The notes under the pieces are model-generated. The model ran no database searches. It was not told where the DNA came from and saw nothing but the letters and a program-made list of their open reading frames with translations. Of a stretch of 31,273 bases of DNA, positions 1 to 10,500 are shown one piece after another (position 1 is the stretch's first letter; each line of letters opens with the position of its first letter). This DNA comes from Catenaria anguillulae PL171 (Eukaryota > Blastocladiomycota > Blastocladiomycetes > Blastocladiales > Catenariaceae). The stretch spans positions 1 to 31,273 of the forward strand of contig MCFL01000279.1 in assembly GCA_002102555.1 (NCBI GenBank), given 5' to 3'. A program made the translations under genes and the position numbers.

Positions 1-32
1 CTGAGACTGCTGACGATCTTGAGTGGGTGCAT

Positions 33-2094
33 TCACGGGCTGCTGCTGCTGGAATTGAGACTGAGTCGAGGCGGCTGCGATGGCTGTGGCATCGAGTAAC
101 GAGCCAACAATTCCTGCAAAACTTGGTTTTGTCCAGCGGTCGACGGTTGCTGCTGCTGTTGAGGTTGCTGGGGCATGCCTGGAATCGCCAACGTCGGAAG
201 AGCTGGGGAGGCCGTGGCCGACGAGTGCTGCGATGGTTGTTGACTGTGCATGCCCTGCATGACCTGACTCAAAAGATGCGCGGCTGCCACATTTTGTTGA
301 GCCTGCGGAGCGGCCGACGTGGGCGGAGCTTGTGCTTGCGACGTGGCTGCCGCGGGTCCGCTGACCATCGGGCTCGCTTGCTGCTGGTGTGCATTGTTCA
401 GGACACTCAAAAGGGATTGAAGCTGAAGTGTGCTGTCGGACTGCGGCTGATGGCCCAGACCGAGCAAAGGGTACCACTGCGGGTTGATGCCAGCCATGGG
501 CATTTGCTGCTGCTGCTGCTGTTGTTGCGGTTGGGCTTGAGCATAAGCTGGATGCATGGCGGCCAATGCTGGATTTCCATACGCGGCAAAAAGCTGGTGC
601 GGATCCAGGAAGGGGAGTACCGAGGCCAGTCAGGCCAGCAAGCTGGTTGTGGGCGCTTGGGGGCATTTGAAATTGAGCCGAAGGCGCTGCATTTGGGCCG
701 TGACCACTGGTCGACGCAAGGCAACATTCGCTGCACTTCTTCGGCTGACGGAACGCCACGAGACGGAGGGGAGTGACGGTTGCGGTCGGGACTGTCAGCA
801 TGACGAGATCCACGGCTCGGAGGTGGCGAGCGGGAGCGACGGCGACCGCCACCGCGTGACGGCGCGTCATCACGGCGGAAGCGACCGGGAGGAGAGCGGG
901 AACGTGAACGGCCGCCGCGGAAGCGCGAGTTGCGGTCCTTGTGCGTGCCTCCGGCAATGATCGCTTCCTTAGTTGCCTTGTCCATGAAAATTGGGCGACC
1001 ATGGTCGATCCTTGGTAGTTGGAGCGGTCAATCGCACGCTGTGCTTCGACGCACGCACGAGAATCGAAAAATTCAACAAAACGTTGACTGTTGTGCGTGA
1101 AGAGCCGAGAGTGAGTGAGGGCGATGTGGGTTCAAAATGGCGGTGAAGCTCAAGCAAAACATACGCAGGATGACCTCGAAGGCGATCAATGTTGGAAATG
1201 TCACCAAATTGTCGACAGTAGTTTGCAAACTCATCATCTGACACTCGCTCGGCGGTACGCTGGTCTTCAAAAACCACAAACAGTGCCCTGGTTTTTGCTT
1301 CCGTCGCACTTGGTCTCGGGAGTGACATCTTCACGGGGCAATGAGTAATGGACGTCGATTTCGCGGCCAGCAAACATAGTGCCGTTGATTTCCTCCTTGG
1401 CTCGTTGGGCATCGCGGAGATCGTACTGAGGATGAGCAGCAGTGTGCAAATTGACAATTCAGCTCAGTATGACGGGGCTGACGGTTTGGGTGTGTGAAGT
1501 CTGCGGAGATGCTCAAGAACGTACGTAGGTAATGAAAGCGATGCCACGGCGAGCGAGCATTGAAAAGAAATCCCGCAGAGGGCCAAAGGCACTGAAGCGT
1601 TCTTCAAGTTCACGGTCCGGGCAGCCAAAGTCAATGTTGCGAACAAAGAGGGTGCGAGACGGGCGCTCACGTTGATGGCGTTCATGGATAAACTGCTCCT
1701 CGTTGCGCCCCGACGGCGGACCGCCTCGGCCACGGAAGCCTTCCTCCCTGTACCTGCCGCCACCCCTTGAACCATATCCACCTCGGCCCGAGTCACGGTA
1801 ATGGTCCCGCTCTCTCTCCCTGTCTCTCTCCCTATCCCCCTCCCGTTCTCTGTCCATGTCACGGTCCCTGTCCCTATCACGGCCATAGCCACGGCTGTCC
1901 CTGTCGCTGCTGCGACCAGAGCTGCCACCATGGCCGCCATAGGCGGGGGAGCGGTGCGGCGGGTGTTCGAGCGGGCGGGCACCGTTGAAGCCGGGGTTGC
2001 CGTAGCTGCCGGCAGACGGGACGTTGCTCATATTACTGCTTGCACCGTTGCGGAAGGGCGAGCTCTGATGCGGCTTGTAGGGTGAGTAAGACAT
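33..2094 (-). CDS. Mei2-like two-RRM RNA-binding protein, with several apparent frame breaks
   Basis: Probable RNA-binding protein of the Mei2-like/TEL type. The ATG at 2094 opens a 190-codon exon with a basic RD/RE-repeat region and the start of RRM1 (SRTLFVRNIDFG). Intron 1 is 1426-1524 (GTACGT...CAG) and restores ITY|YDLRDAQRA. RRM2 includes LFVVFED, and intron 2 at 1088-1164 (GTATGT...CAG) restores GHPA|QRFVEFFDSRACVEA. RS/RG-rich sequence (RSRSRSPP) and a Gln-rich tail encoded by CAG repeats follow, with a stop at 33. The Mei2-specific third RRM is not visible. The frame changes by one base near 1281-1292, 981-984, 718-722 and 588-592, the last two at short homopolymers. Each break sits between stretches that match the family, so sequence errors or recent decay are equally possible. 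The RRM pair is clear; the protein's exact role is inferred. Confidence 0.75.
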
Positions 2095-2396
2095 TGCACA
2101 GTGTTTCCGAGACTTGAGCTGCTGTAGAGTGCCGGAAAAATGAGCGAGGTGGTTGCATGTGCAAAAACTGGAGAGCTGTTGAGGTTGAGGTGCCAGCGTT
2201 TGTGGAGTCGATCGCTACTGAGCCAAAGAACGCACGGCCAAAGAAATGGAAGCTGACGTGGCCATGTGGCCATGGGCCCATGAACATTTTCAGATGCTAC
2301 AAGGAAGCATATTTTTCAAGGATTATAGATAATTCGTATGTACAGAACACTCACCTGCAGCACCGAGAATGAGCAGCAAAGGGCGGGCACACATGC

Positions 2397-3239
2397 TCAA
2401 ACACGCTTGGCAACTTCAATCACCGCTTTACACCCGGCCTTGAAGAGAGAGTTGAGCACGGTATGGGCGGGCGCTTTGGCAGCATCATGCTCGACTGCCG
2501 TGTCAAGATGCTCGAGCTCTTCATCGCGGAATCGCTTCAAGGTCTCGACTAGGGCCACAATCTCGTCACGGCGCTCAAGGTTCTCGCTGCCGTCTTCTTC
2601 CAGAATTTGAAGCAAGCTGCGGATTTGGCTGATTAGGTCATCCAAAACAAGTGCGGTCAGTTGAAGAAACCTGAACTCGGTTGCTAAGTGCACAACGACA
2701 GCATCGTACTCGTTGTAATGCTCGCCAATGACTGTTTCCACAGCTTCGGTCAATGCCATGGCCGCCTCCTTGCCCAATAAAGCCGACCCGGCACCAACGG
2801 CAAACCCTGCGGCTTGCCAAACCGGGTACAACAAGGATGGACGTGCCCGCCATGTGGGCACAAGCTTGTTGAAAGTTTCAAGATGGTGCACCTCTTGCTG
2901 CCACATGTGCTCAATCAGCGGGCCCACCTTCTTGTCTCGACCGAGAATCGATAGCTGGCCCTTGTAAATGAAATTGGCACCAATTTCGCCTGCTTGGTCG
3001 ACGCGCATGATTTCGTCAAGGATGCGATGGTGTTCCTCAGACAGTTTCTTGACGGGCTTCCTGGACGCCCTTGATTCACCCTCGGAGGACAGATGGTCGC
3101 GCTGGACGGTTGTAGCATTGGTGGCAGCGGTTGAATGAAGCAAGCGGCGACCAGTGACGATGGACCGAACTGGCAATGTGGTTGGCACGATGCAGGAGGA
3201 CGCACGAATGGCGGCGGAAGCGGGGACCTTGAAAAGCAT
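2397..3239 (-). CDS. COQ7: 5-demethoxyubiquinone hydroxylase, mitochondrial (COQ7/CAT5)
   Basis: Hydroxylates demethoxyubiquinone to demethylubiquinone in coenzyme Q synthesis, on the matrix face of the mitochondrial inner membrane. The frame is intact and intronless, 280 aa. The ATG at 3239 is chosen because the residues after it form a basic, Ser/Ala-rich presequence (about 1-45) with few acids. The diiron four-helix core is visible: MRVDQAGEIGANF (E85), QQEVHHLETF (E116, H119), EAVETVIGEHYNEY (E168) and DEELEHLD (E241, H244). These are the expected carboxylate and histidine ligands. The final helix ends in AKRV. Length is typical for a fungal COQ7. It lies in tandem behind the RRM gene on the same strand with 302 bp between them. 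I see no unusual feature. Confidence 0.95.
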   Translation of the reverse strand: MLFKVPASAAIRASSCIVPTTLPVRSIVTGRRLLHSTAATNATTVQRDHLSSEGESRASRKPVKKLSEEHHRILDEIMRVDQAGEIGANFIYKGQLSILGRDKKVGPLIEHMWQQEVHHLETFNKLVPTWRARPSLLYPVWQAAGFAVGAGSALLGKEAAMALTEAVETVIGEHYNEYDAVVVHLATEFRFLQLTALVLDDLISQIRSLLQILEEDGSENLERRDEIVALVETLKRFRDEELEHLDTAVEHDAAKAPAHTVLNSLFKAGCKAVIEVAKRV

Positions 3240-3510
3240 GATGGAGTCGAGCGTTAATGTGGAAAGCGACAATCACTTTATTGCAAGGTTCATTGCGTAA
3301 TGTCTGGCGGGTTCACCCATTTAAGTTTCCTGTGTCAAGGAGCGTTTTGAATGTGTGAGAAGGCTCACTCATCCATCAGATGGCATCTGATCGCCGTGAG
3401 ACAGGATCGAAGGTCTCGCGCCACCCTCCCGAGCCGACAAGAATCTGGGACCAGCGAGGAGTAGCGAGAAGGATTATACATCACCAAAACTTGACCTGAG
3501 TAAATATGTA

Positions 3511-3596
3511 TTGAGCTCAATTTGGAATGATTGAGTTCTAATGTAGCTCAATTTAGATGATATCGTGCAGTTGAGGTCAGTTTAGCTCGATTGAGG
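3511..3596. repeat. Cluster of TAGCTCAATT-type motifs with a palindrome
   Basis: The perfect palindrome TTGAGCTCAA (3511-3520) is followed by TAGCTCAATTTAGA (from 3544) and TAGCTCGATTGAGG (from 3583), with TTGAGTTCTA between them at 3531. The unit recurs about every 30-40 bp in a stretch more AT-rich than its surroundings. It may be a decayed tandem repeat or one end of a small element. No open frame crosses it. Confidence 0.45.
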
Positions 3597-3601
3597 TGTA
3601 T

Positions 3602-3889
3602 TTACATGTTGGGAGGAGCAGTCGAAACGAAGACAAGTAGATCGGAGTCGCTCCAATCGACCCACACATCGCGCTTAACGAAAGTCGTTTCCACAATCGC
3701 ACCAACTAACGGCCAGATCGCTGAGGCCGGCCGTGTTTTGACGGGGAATGTTGAAACCAATGCGATGGGCATAAATATTTTAGACCATTCTATCGCATCC
3801 TTGGGCTCGAAGATGCCGTGAGAATATGAAGGCCGATTGGTTGTTGGTTGAGGGCATGTGTCGCCAAACTCGTTCCCACACTGCACCAC
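3602..3889 (-). CDS. Small open frame, 95 codons, unrecognised
   Basis: An uninterrupted minus-strand frame ends just inside the repeat cluster. Its second half has a balanced composition (FVKRDVWVDWSDSDLLVF), which is more protein-like than nearby frames. I see no family motif, no convincing start context and no intron that would link it to other exons. It may be an exon remnant or chance. Confidence 0.15.
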   Translation of the reverse strand: MVQCGNEFGDTCPQPTTNRPSYSHGIFEPKDAIEWSKIFMPIALVSTFPVKTRPASAIWPLVGAIVETTFVKRDVWVDWSDSDLLVFVSTAPPNM

Positions 3890-4066
3890 TCATGAACGCC
3901 CTGAATGGTCTGTTGGCATGTGCCGCTACCTCACTGCCGCATCTGACCTTGCATGTTACATACAGGCCCCGGCTGACCAGTATCGCTGCGGATCGCTCAG
4001 TAAGCATGGAGCTCTCAGTATTGGTCCTCGCAGTATTGTAGGAAGCCACGCCGCTTCTGGGACGTC

Positions 4067-4084
4067 CATCACCATCACCATCAC
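4067..4084. repeat. (CATCAC)3 microsatellite
   Basis: Three perfect copies of CATCAC in non-coding DNA next to the imperfect palindrome TTGAACTCAA at 4085-4094. The copies are short and probably arose by slippage. Confidence 0.8.
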
Positions 4085-4184
4085 TTGAACTCAACTAATC
4101 AAACTAATTTGTATTATGCTGGTACATATGCTATGCTACAATACGACTACGTGCAAAAGGAAAAACACAGACAGAGGGTTCAAA

Positions 4185-5070
4185 TCACCAGGGGGCTGGA
4201 TTCTCCAACAGCCTGGTCAAATAGGCTCGGTATGCTTGCCTAAACGCCTCATTTGTTCCGCGGTCAAAGTTGGTGTCCGCAAAACAACATCGCCCTCCAC
4301 ACGGAATCCGAACATCCGAAACACGGTCAGAATGTGCTTACACATTCCGCGGCGCCCTGGCTCAATCGTCCCGTCATCGGAAGGAGCAAATCTGCGTCGT
4401 TGTCGGGCTTAACGCCGTGAGTTTGCGTCCCATAGCGCCGGCCGCCAATGATCGCATATTCAAGGTTGATGCGGTTGCTGTGAGGTGCGTTGGCCTCGGC
4501 TGGGTCGATGTTCTCGTCGCTTGTGTCAAGCAGAATGACGGTTTCGCCGGCGAAAATGACTTCGTCGTCGCTGGAGTCGGAGAGAATGATGGCGTCGTCG
4601 TCGCTGGAGTCGGAGAGGATGATGACGTTGGGCAGGGTGGAGGTGAATTGACCGAGTCGTTATTGTTGTCGTGTATGTGCGTGTATGTGGGAGAGGATAG
4701 GGAGGGGTAAATGTGCTGTATCGGATGCATCCTGATTCAATGTTTGCCAAGGGAGCGCACCTATTTATCATATTTGAGCTCATCGGAATTTTTGAACAGC
4801 TGAGGAACATGCGGAACAGCTTGGTTGGACGCCGTTGACATTGTGTTGATGTCCCGTAGGCACTGACTTGGTTGACGATGAGAGAGAACAATGGAATGGA
4901 GAGAGAGTTGAATACAGCCAAGAGTGGGAGGGCATATACCTGGGAACAGAATTGAGCAGTTCGTCTTGGCTGAGCGCTGGTGGCCTGGCCAACGCAGGAT
5001 TGCCGAGGCGGAAGACGACGTGGTTGGATTGGATTGGATGACTCTGGGGCGATGAAATACACAGGCAAGC
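4185..5070 (-). pseudogene. Unrecognised minus-strand gene, frame-broken, with SIM-like repeats
   Basis: Several adjoining minus-strand segments read like one protein but sit in different frames. An upstream segment (NHVVFRLGNPALARPP, then SQDELLNSVP) joins through a typical 73-bp intron (4867-4939, GTATAT...CAAG) to CLRDINTMSTASNQAV and LFKNSDELKYDK, which meets a stop at 4763. Next come VIILSDSSDDD, AIILSDSSDDE and VILLDTSDE, then a segment with EYAIIGGRRYGTQ. The tail, KHILTVFRMFGFRVEGD then DTNFDRGTNEAFRQAY, ends at a stop at 4185. At least two single-base shifts separate these parts, one in a T run near 4282-4286. I recognise no family. The acidic hydrophobic motifs suggest SUMO binding, which is an inference. 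The region may be a decaying gene or a real gene carrying sequence errors. No start codon was found. Confidence 0.4.
4565..4632 (-). repeat. Two tandem 33-bp units encoding an 11-residue SIM-like repeat
   Basis: CTGGAG recurs at 4571 and 4604, a period of 33 bp. On the minus strand the units encode ILSDSSDDDAI and ILSDSSDDEVI, each preceded by hydrophobic residues. The hydrophobic-then-acidic pattern, with serines inside the acidic part, fits the classical phospho-SIM layout. A third, looser copy (VILLDTSDE) lies just downstream on the minus strand. Confidence 0.7.
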
Positions 5071-6002
5071 CGGGGTAGTCAAAGCCAAATCACGAATACA
5101 AATGTACGAATACTTCCGAAATGGACGACAAGGATGGCATTTGGCGAACACACACGGCTGCCATCGTGAGCAGATTCTTGACTCGGTGGCGACTTTGCTG
5201 AAGCAACACCGACTTGGTCAAGACACGCGCACACAAGCGCACGCACTCCCGGACGGAATGACGAGAAATGAACCAGCAGTGGCGGCAGCAAGCAGCACAA
5301 GCAGTGCAGGCAACAAGACCACGGACAGGCAGCCCGAGGCAATCCGGAATCCGCAGACCAACAGGTCCATTTGAATGCAACACAAGTCCCGGTCAGACCC
5401 AAAAGCCAACACAAAACGCGAGACACGTAATCGCGAGCAGCCGCTTGAAATGCGGGCAGATCCATGGCAAAGCGCATGGGTTGATGTGATGCGAGGAACC
5501 TGCAAAGTCCATGATACCGACAACGGATGGCGCGGAGGATACATGGCTACTCCTTTTGCAAGGAGAGTTGTACCGCCACGCCTCGCCATTGGACTGACAG
5601 GTAGGCTAACAAACCACTTTTGCGAGTAAATTTACGGTCAAGGAGGGTTCGTGGCACGAGACTCGTCACTTTGACGCATGGATCTGGCCCGCAATCAAGT
5701 TGATAGTAATCGAGAAGCGAGCGCATCTTGGTTGGTTCCAAGGAAAGGGTGGGGACAAACCGCGCGCATGCAGCGCAGCACGCGGCAAACACGGGCGCCG
5801 GGTGCACAAGTCGAGAGAGCGAGGCATGACCGTTTTTGAAAAAAGTGCGTTGTGCGGTGTGCCCGTGTAATCCCCACCCTTGGCACACTGGTGAAAGTCC
5901 ATGCTTCGATAGCAGTGTGCATGCGAATCGCTCGCCGCTTGGGCTGGCCATGATGGGCATAAAACAAGTGCTCTTCGTCAAGACGCTAAGGTGCAACGAG
6001 AT

Positions 6003-6020
6003 TCGGTCGGTAGGTCGAGC
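6003..6020 (+). repeat. Direct repeat, first copy (TCGGTCGGTAGGTCGAGC)
   Basis: An 18-bp sequence that recurs at 6570-6587 with one mismatch (G to A in the last third). The flanks do not align well, so this is a short dispersed motif and not a duplicated block. Confidence 0.6.
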
Positions 6021-6569
6021 CGCCTGCCCATACTTGTGCCTGCTTTGTCTGTACGGCTGCTGCTTGGCTGCCAACCCATCCGCGCCATTCGCCCGTGCTG
6101 GCGTGTGCGTGTGTACCATGCCAGGTCGAGCAAAGTATTGGCCGATTGGAATGGCGGGCAAGTCACCACGAGCAACTTCGCAAACAAGTGTAGTATCCGC
6201 CAACGCCAGAAGGAACCGAAGGGAAGGATGGTCACACCAGTTGGAAAAATCGCGTACCACAACCAATCAAATGCAACCGAGTTGTGCTGAGCTGATGCAC
6301 GTGGAGAGGAAGCGGCTGAATCGATCAAGGAACCCATCGCCGTCTTCATCACACACAATGCAAATCCAATGGAGAGGCTTCGTGGCCGGCAATGATCAAT
6401 GGAAAATGAAAAACATGTGTGTCCACGCCCATCCAATCCCACGCGTTGGCGTCCGCTCCGCCCAGCCGCAGCCAGTGCTAAGAGCCTTTGTGTGCGTACA
6501 TCGCAACATCTTGCTCCAAGTGCCCGTAATCAAGTGCATTGTTCTTTCCACGCATGTAGGGGATGTGAC

Positions 6570-6587
6570 TCGGTCGGTAGGTCAAGC
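6570..6587 (+). repeat. Direct repeat, second copy (TCGGTCGGTAGGTCAAGC)
   Basis: Partner of the repeat at 6003, 567 bp downstream in the same orientation, with 17 of 18 bases identical. Confidence 0.6.
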
Positions 6588-7310
6588 ACAGGCTTCCTTG
6601 CTAGATTGATATATGTCGGCATTGGCTCCGGGGAAGCTCGCCACCGCATTGGGCGGTCCGTCATGTTCAAAGTAACCAAGGCACAGGTGTCGCACCGAAT
6701 CGCAGGACGTGTGTGCATGTAACCGTGATAGCCGACGAGCGCGCACGCGCCTGCATCCGTGGGCAGAGGGGAAAAGAAGTAGGGGAAGTATGCTCGTGGG
6801 GTAACCGCGTACCGAAACGGATCGTGAGAGAGCGTAAACAAGTCCTCGTGCTGGCTGAATCGAGCTGAATATCTGGCTCAGGGAAAACAAGCACGGTCAC
6901 AAGTGTCAGTAAGCACGGCACGATTGACCAAGACGTCGGGGTGGAGCAAGGGATGAATGCCAAGGACAGGACACGGCGCTTGGTCAAGCAGGGGGCAGAC
7001 GGGCAGGCGTGGAAACGAGTTGTTTCCTTGGAATATCGGAGCATGTTGGGCGCGGTGCATTGTTGTTTTCTTGGCGTGTCAAAGGTGCCGCCGTGAAGAG
7101 CGGAGAGGGCAGCACGGAGGCGATATGGATGGGAGGAGCACGTACTCGGGATGGACGAGGATGATGCAGGGGATTGCGGCGTGTCAAGAGAGTGTGGTGA
7201 GGTGGTGGATATGAATGGATTGCACGATACTGCTGACGGGAAAGAGAAAGGGTGGATGGGAAACGACAAGAGCCTGTTTCCCACCACCTTGACGCGTCAT
7301 GCAAGTAAAA

Positions 7311-7350
7311 GATCGAAGGGCCGCCACCAAGAGAAGATGGCCCTTCGATC
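7311..7350. repeat. Perfect 12-bp inverted repeat with a 16-nt loop
   Basis: GATCGAAGGGCC (7311-7322) is the exact reverse complement of GGCCCTTCGATC (7339-7350). It lies about 230 bp upstream of the SKI2 ATG. It could be a cruciform or transcript hairpin in the SKI2 5' flank, or a protein-binding palindrome. No T-run follows it and it has no known family. Confidence 0.75.
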
Positions 7351-7579
7351 GATCCACAAGGCGATCACTATCGATCTGCTCTGGACACCAACAGCAACCA
7401 GCAACCGCATGGATGGATGTACAAAAAATACGAAAATGCCATTCTATACATACGTACTGATGTAGCGACAACAAAGACCAAGAAAACATGCACATGAAGA
7501 AGATTCTTTCCATGTAACAGCAACAATTCGATGCAAATTCTGTGCACACTTGAATGCAACCATCATCTTTCCGTACATC

Positions 7580-10500
7580 ATGACCGTCTCGGACCAAGCC
7601 GACGCCACAACTGCCGGATCCACACCAATCGCCGACGTGACGGTTCATGTCCGCCAGCATGGTCTGACGGGCGAATTCCGAATCATTCCTACTTTGTCCG
7701 CAAATGATTCTTCGGAGGCGCTCACGGCGCAAACCGTCGCCACCACGACTAACCTCCCGCTCGGCCTGGGCGAAGACTTCCTGCTACCTCACGACCTGCG
7801 CGCCGAGCTGGAAGCTGAATTTCTCACCCCGCCATCTAATTCGACCGGCGCACTGCCTCGCTCGCTGCTCCCACACGTTCAATATCACCTCGAAACCGCT
7901 TCAAAACCGATTCTTTCCTCTCCTGAGCGCTTCTACAACTTGGCCCCGTTCCCGACCACCTCAACAATTGCCTTTGCCCGGGATCCATTCACCGGCAAAC
8001 CTACGGGCGCATTCCGTGAAATTAACCTCGATCTCGAGACCGACGTCGCTGGCGATGCAACTAATTCAACTTCTCTCAAGCGTGATCCAGCCCCGGCCAG
8101 CGCCTATGTACGCGGCAAAAGTACCCAGGTTCCGTTCTTGCCCGGCGGATTGGACCGTGATGATATGGCGAATTCTCAGGCGATCCACGATGTCATTACC
8201 GACATGCTGACAGACCCGCCCGGGTTGACGCGCGGATTGATTCTGGTCAACGGCGACGAGGAGGGCGCTAATGGTACCGGTCAAGAGTCGCTTGACCTGG
8301 TGTCGCTCATGACCAATGCGCCCGATGCAGCCGAGGCCGCCATCTTTGATCAACTGCAAGACGAGGCCGAGGATCAAGACGCAGCAGGGGATGAACATGC
8401 CGCCCTTGTGGATAGCTTGCCTTCTGCCAAGGATGGCCCTGCACCAACGGAATCTGCCAACGAGGATGCTGATGGGGTTCTTGCTGCTGTCGGCGAAGAC
8501 GATTCAGCTTCAGCTACCGCCCTTGTCTCCCGGACCGAGATCCAAGATGCACAAACCGAATGGGCCCACCTTGTCACCGATCCCATGCACCATTTCCACA
8601 CGTCGGTCCCTCATTTGGCCCATGCTTACCCGTTCGAGCTCGACACTTTCCAAAAGCAAGCCGTGTATCACCTCGAGCGAGGCGACTCTGTCTTTGTTGC
8701 CGCCCACACGTCGGCCGGCAAGACGGTCGTCGCAGAGTACGCCATCGCGCTTGCACGCAAGCACTTGACCCGTGCCGTGTACACTTCGCCCATCAAGGCG
8801 CTCTCCAACCAAAAGTATCGCGATTTCACCTCCACATTTGGCGAAAACGAGGTCGGTATCATCACGGGCGATGTGCAGATCAACCCGGAAGCGGGATGCT
8901 TGATCATGACGACCGAGATTCTACGGAGTATGTTGTACAAGGGTGCTGATCTCGTTCGTGATTTGGAGTATGTCATCATCGACGAGGCACATTACTTGAG
9001 CGATGCGTCGCGGGGCGTGGTGTGGGAGGAGGTGATCATTATGCTGCCGAGCCATGTGCAGTTGATTTTGTTGTCGGCAACTGTGCCGAATGTGCGCGAG
9101 TTCGCCGATTGGATCGGGTACGCATCATCGCCAAGTCATTCATTTTTCGCTCGTGTTGACGAAAACAACAATTTTCTGAATGTAGCCGGACCAAAAAAAA
9201 GGACATTTACGTCATGTCTACGACACACCGCCCTGTCCCACTCGAGCACTACCTCTACGTCCCCTCGGCCAAGGAATACTTTCGCTTTGTCGATTCCGAA
9301 CGCCGTTTCATTCCCGACGGCATCAAAAAGGCCAACGATCACATTTTGGGCATTGGCAACAAGACACCCGAGCAACTGCAACAGCTCAAGCTCAATGCAT
9401 CTGGGCGAGGCGGTGGTCGCGGCGGCGCCGGTGGGCGAGGCGGGCGGGGCGGCGGCCGTGGTGGTGGCAACGCCCCCACGGGCAAAATCATCACGCACCA
9501 GCGACTGGATCGGACCGCGTGGACCACGCTCGTTGGTGTCTTGCACAAGAAGGATTTGCTCCCCGTAACCGTGTTTGTGTTTTCACGCAAGGCGTGCGAA
9601 GAGTACGCTGATGCCTTGATTAGCAAGGACATGTTGACGGCTGCGGAAAAGAGTGAGGTACACGTGTTCATCGAGCGGTCGATTGCCCGGTTGCGCGACG
9701 AGGACCGCAAGCTGCCGCAGATCCTGCGCATGCGCGAGATGCTGGGTCGTGGTATCGCCGTGCATCATTCGGGATTGCTGCCACTTGTCAAGGAAATGGT
9801 GGAAATCTTGTTTGCCCGTGGATTGGTCAAGGTCTTGTTTGCCACCGAAACATTTGCCATGGGTGTCAACATGCCCACCCGGTGTGTGGTGTTTGCTCAT
9901 GTGCGCAAGCACGACGGCACGTCGTTCCGTGACTTGCTGCCAGGCGAGTACACGCAAATGTCTGGGCGTGCGGGCCGTCGTGGGTTGGATGCAACGGGCA
10001 TGGTCATCATCATGTGTTTGGATTCACCCGACACCACAACGCTGCACAACATGGTGCTCGGTCCCCCGACAAAGCTTGCGTCGCAGTTCCGCTTGACCTT
10101 CAACATGATTCTCAACCTGTTGCGCGTCGAGACGCTCAAGGTTGAGGAAATGATGAAGCGGTCCTTTTCCGAAAATGTGTCGCAAAAGATGCTACCCGAA
10201 GCCGAGCGCGAGTTTATCCGGCTGCAGCAAGAGTTGCAAGTGCTCCCACCGCTCCAGTGCCTTGTTTGTGCAAAGGACCTGGATTCGTTTTACGATGCGT
10301 GTACCGAGTTGGCGCAAGTGTCCAAGGAAATGAGCGCAATCATTGTTGGCCACCCCGTTGGAGCCAAGGCGCTGACCCAAGGTCGGGTCGTTGTGGTCAG
10401 TTCGGCGCATCACCGAGGTGCAGTGGGGGTTGTTGTGAGCAAGCAACGGAGTACGACGCAATTGGCGAGTGCCGGTGTGAGTGTGTCTGTCTTTGTGTTG

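Larger units (their letters stand above)
3240..4184. other. Gene-poor spacer upstream of COQ7
   Basis: No gene is recognised. The first 250 bp should hold the COQ7 promoter, but no clear TATA box stands out. The stretch contains AT-rich repeated motifs (3511-3596), a 95-codon minus-strand open frame (3602-3889) and a CATCAC microsatellite (4067-4084). The imperfect palindrome TTGAACTCAA at 4085-4094 resembles the perfect one at 3511-3520. These could bound a small non-autonomous element, but the match is weak. Confidence 0.4.
5071..7579. other. Long gene-free stretch upstream of SKI2
   Basis: About 2.5 kb without a supportable gene. Open frames of up to about 240 codons occur on both strands, but they overlap one another, have no domain and show no splice logic. 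The notable items are a short direct repeat (6003-6020 and 6570-6587) and a strong inverted repeat (7311-7350). The last 250 bp should hold the SKI2 promoter. The nearest AT-rich box is around 7443-7447. Confidence 0.5.

Noticed and set aside
27-776. A 249-codon plus-strand open frame
   Set aside because: It is the antisense shadow of the Gln/Ser-rich tail of the minus-strand RRM gene, whose repeat composition keeps the opposite strand open.
4067-4084. CATCAC triplet repeat identical to a common six-histidine tag coding sequence, suggesting vector contamination
   Set aside because: The flanks are ordinary local sequence with no cloning sites, start codon or vector features. A short microsatellite explains it.
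4165-4200. GGTTCAAATC resembling a tRNA T-loop
   Set aside because: The flanking bases do not form a T stem, and no D arm, anticodon arm or acceptor stem fits around it.
5547-6266. A 239-codon minus-strand open frame upstream of SKI2
   Set aside because: It has no domain, no credible start and overlaps equally long frames on the other strand. The composition looks like open GC-rich spacer.
9118-9213. The SKI2 first frame continuing for about 150 more codons past the helicase SAT motif
   Set aside because: The extension loses all helicase similarity, while a 68-bp intron at 9118-9185 restores RTKKKDIYV and the rest of Ski2 exactly.
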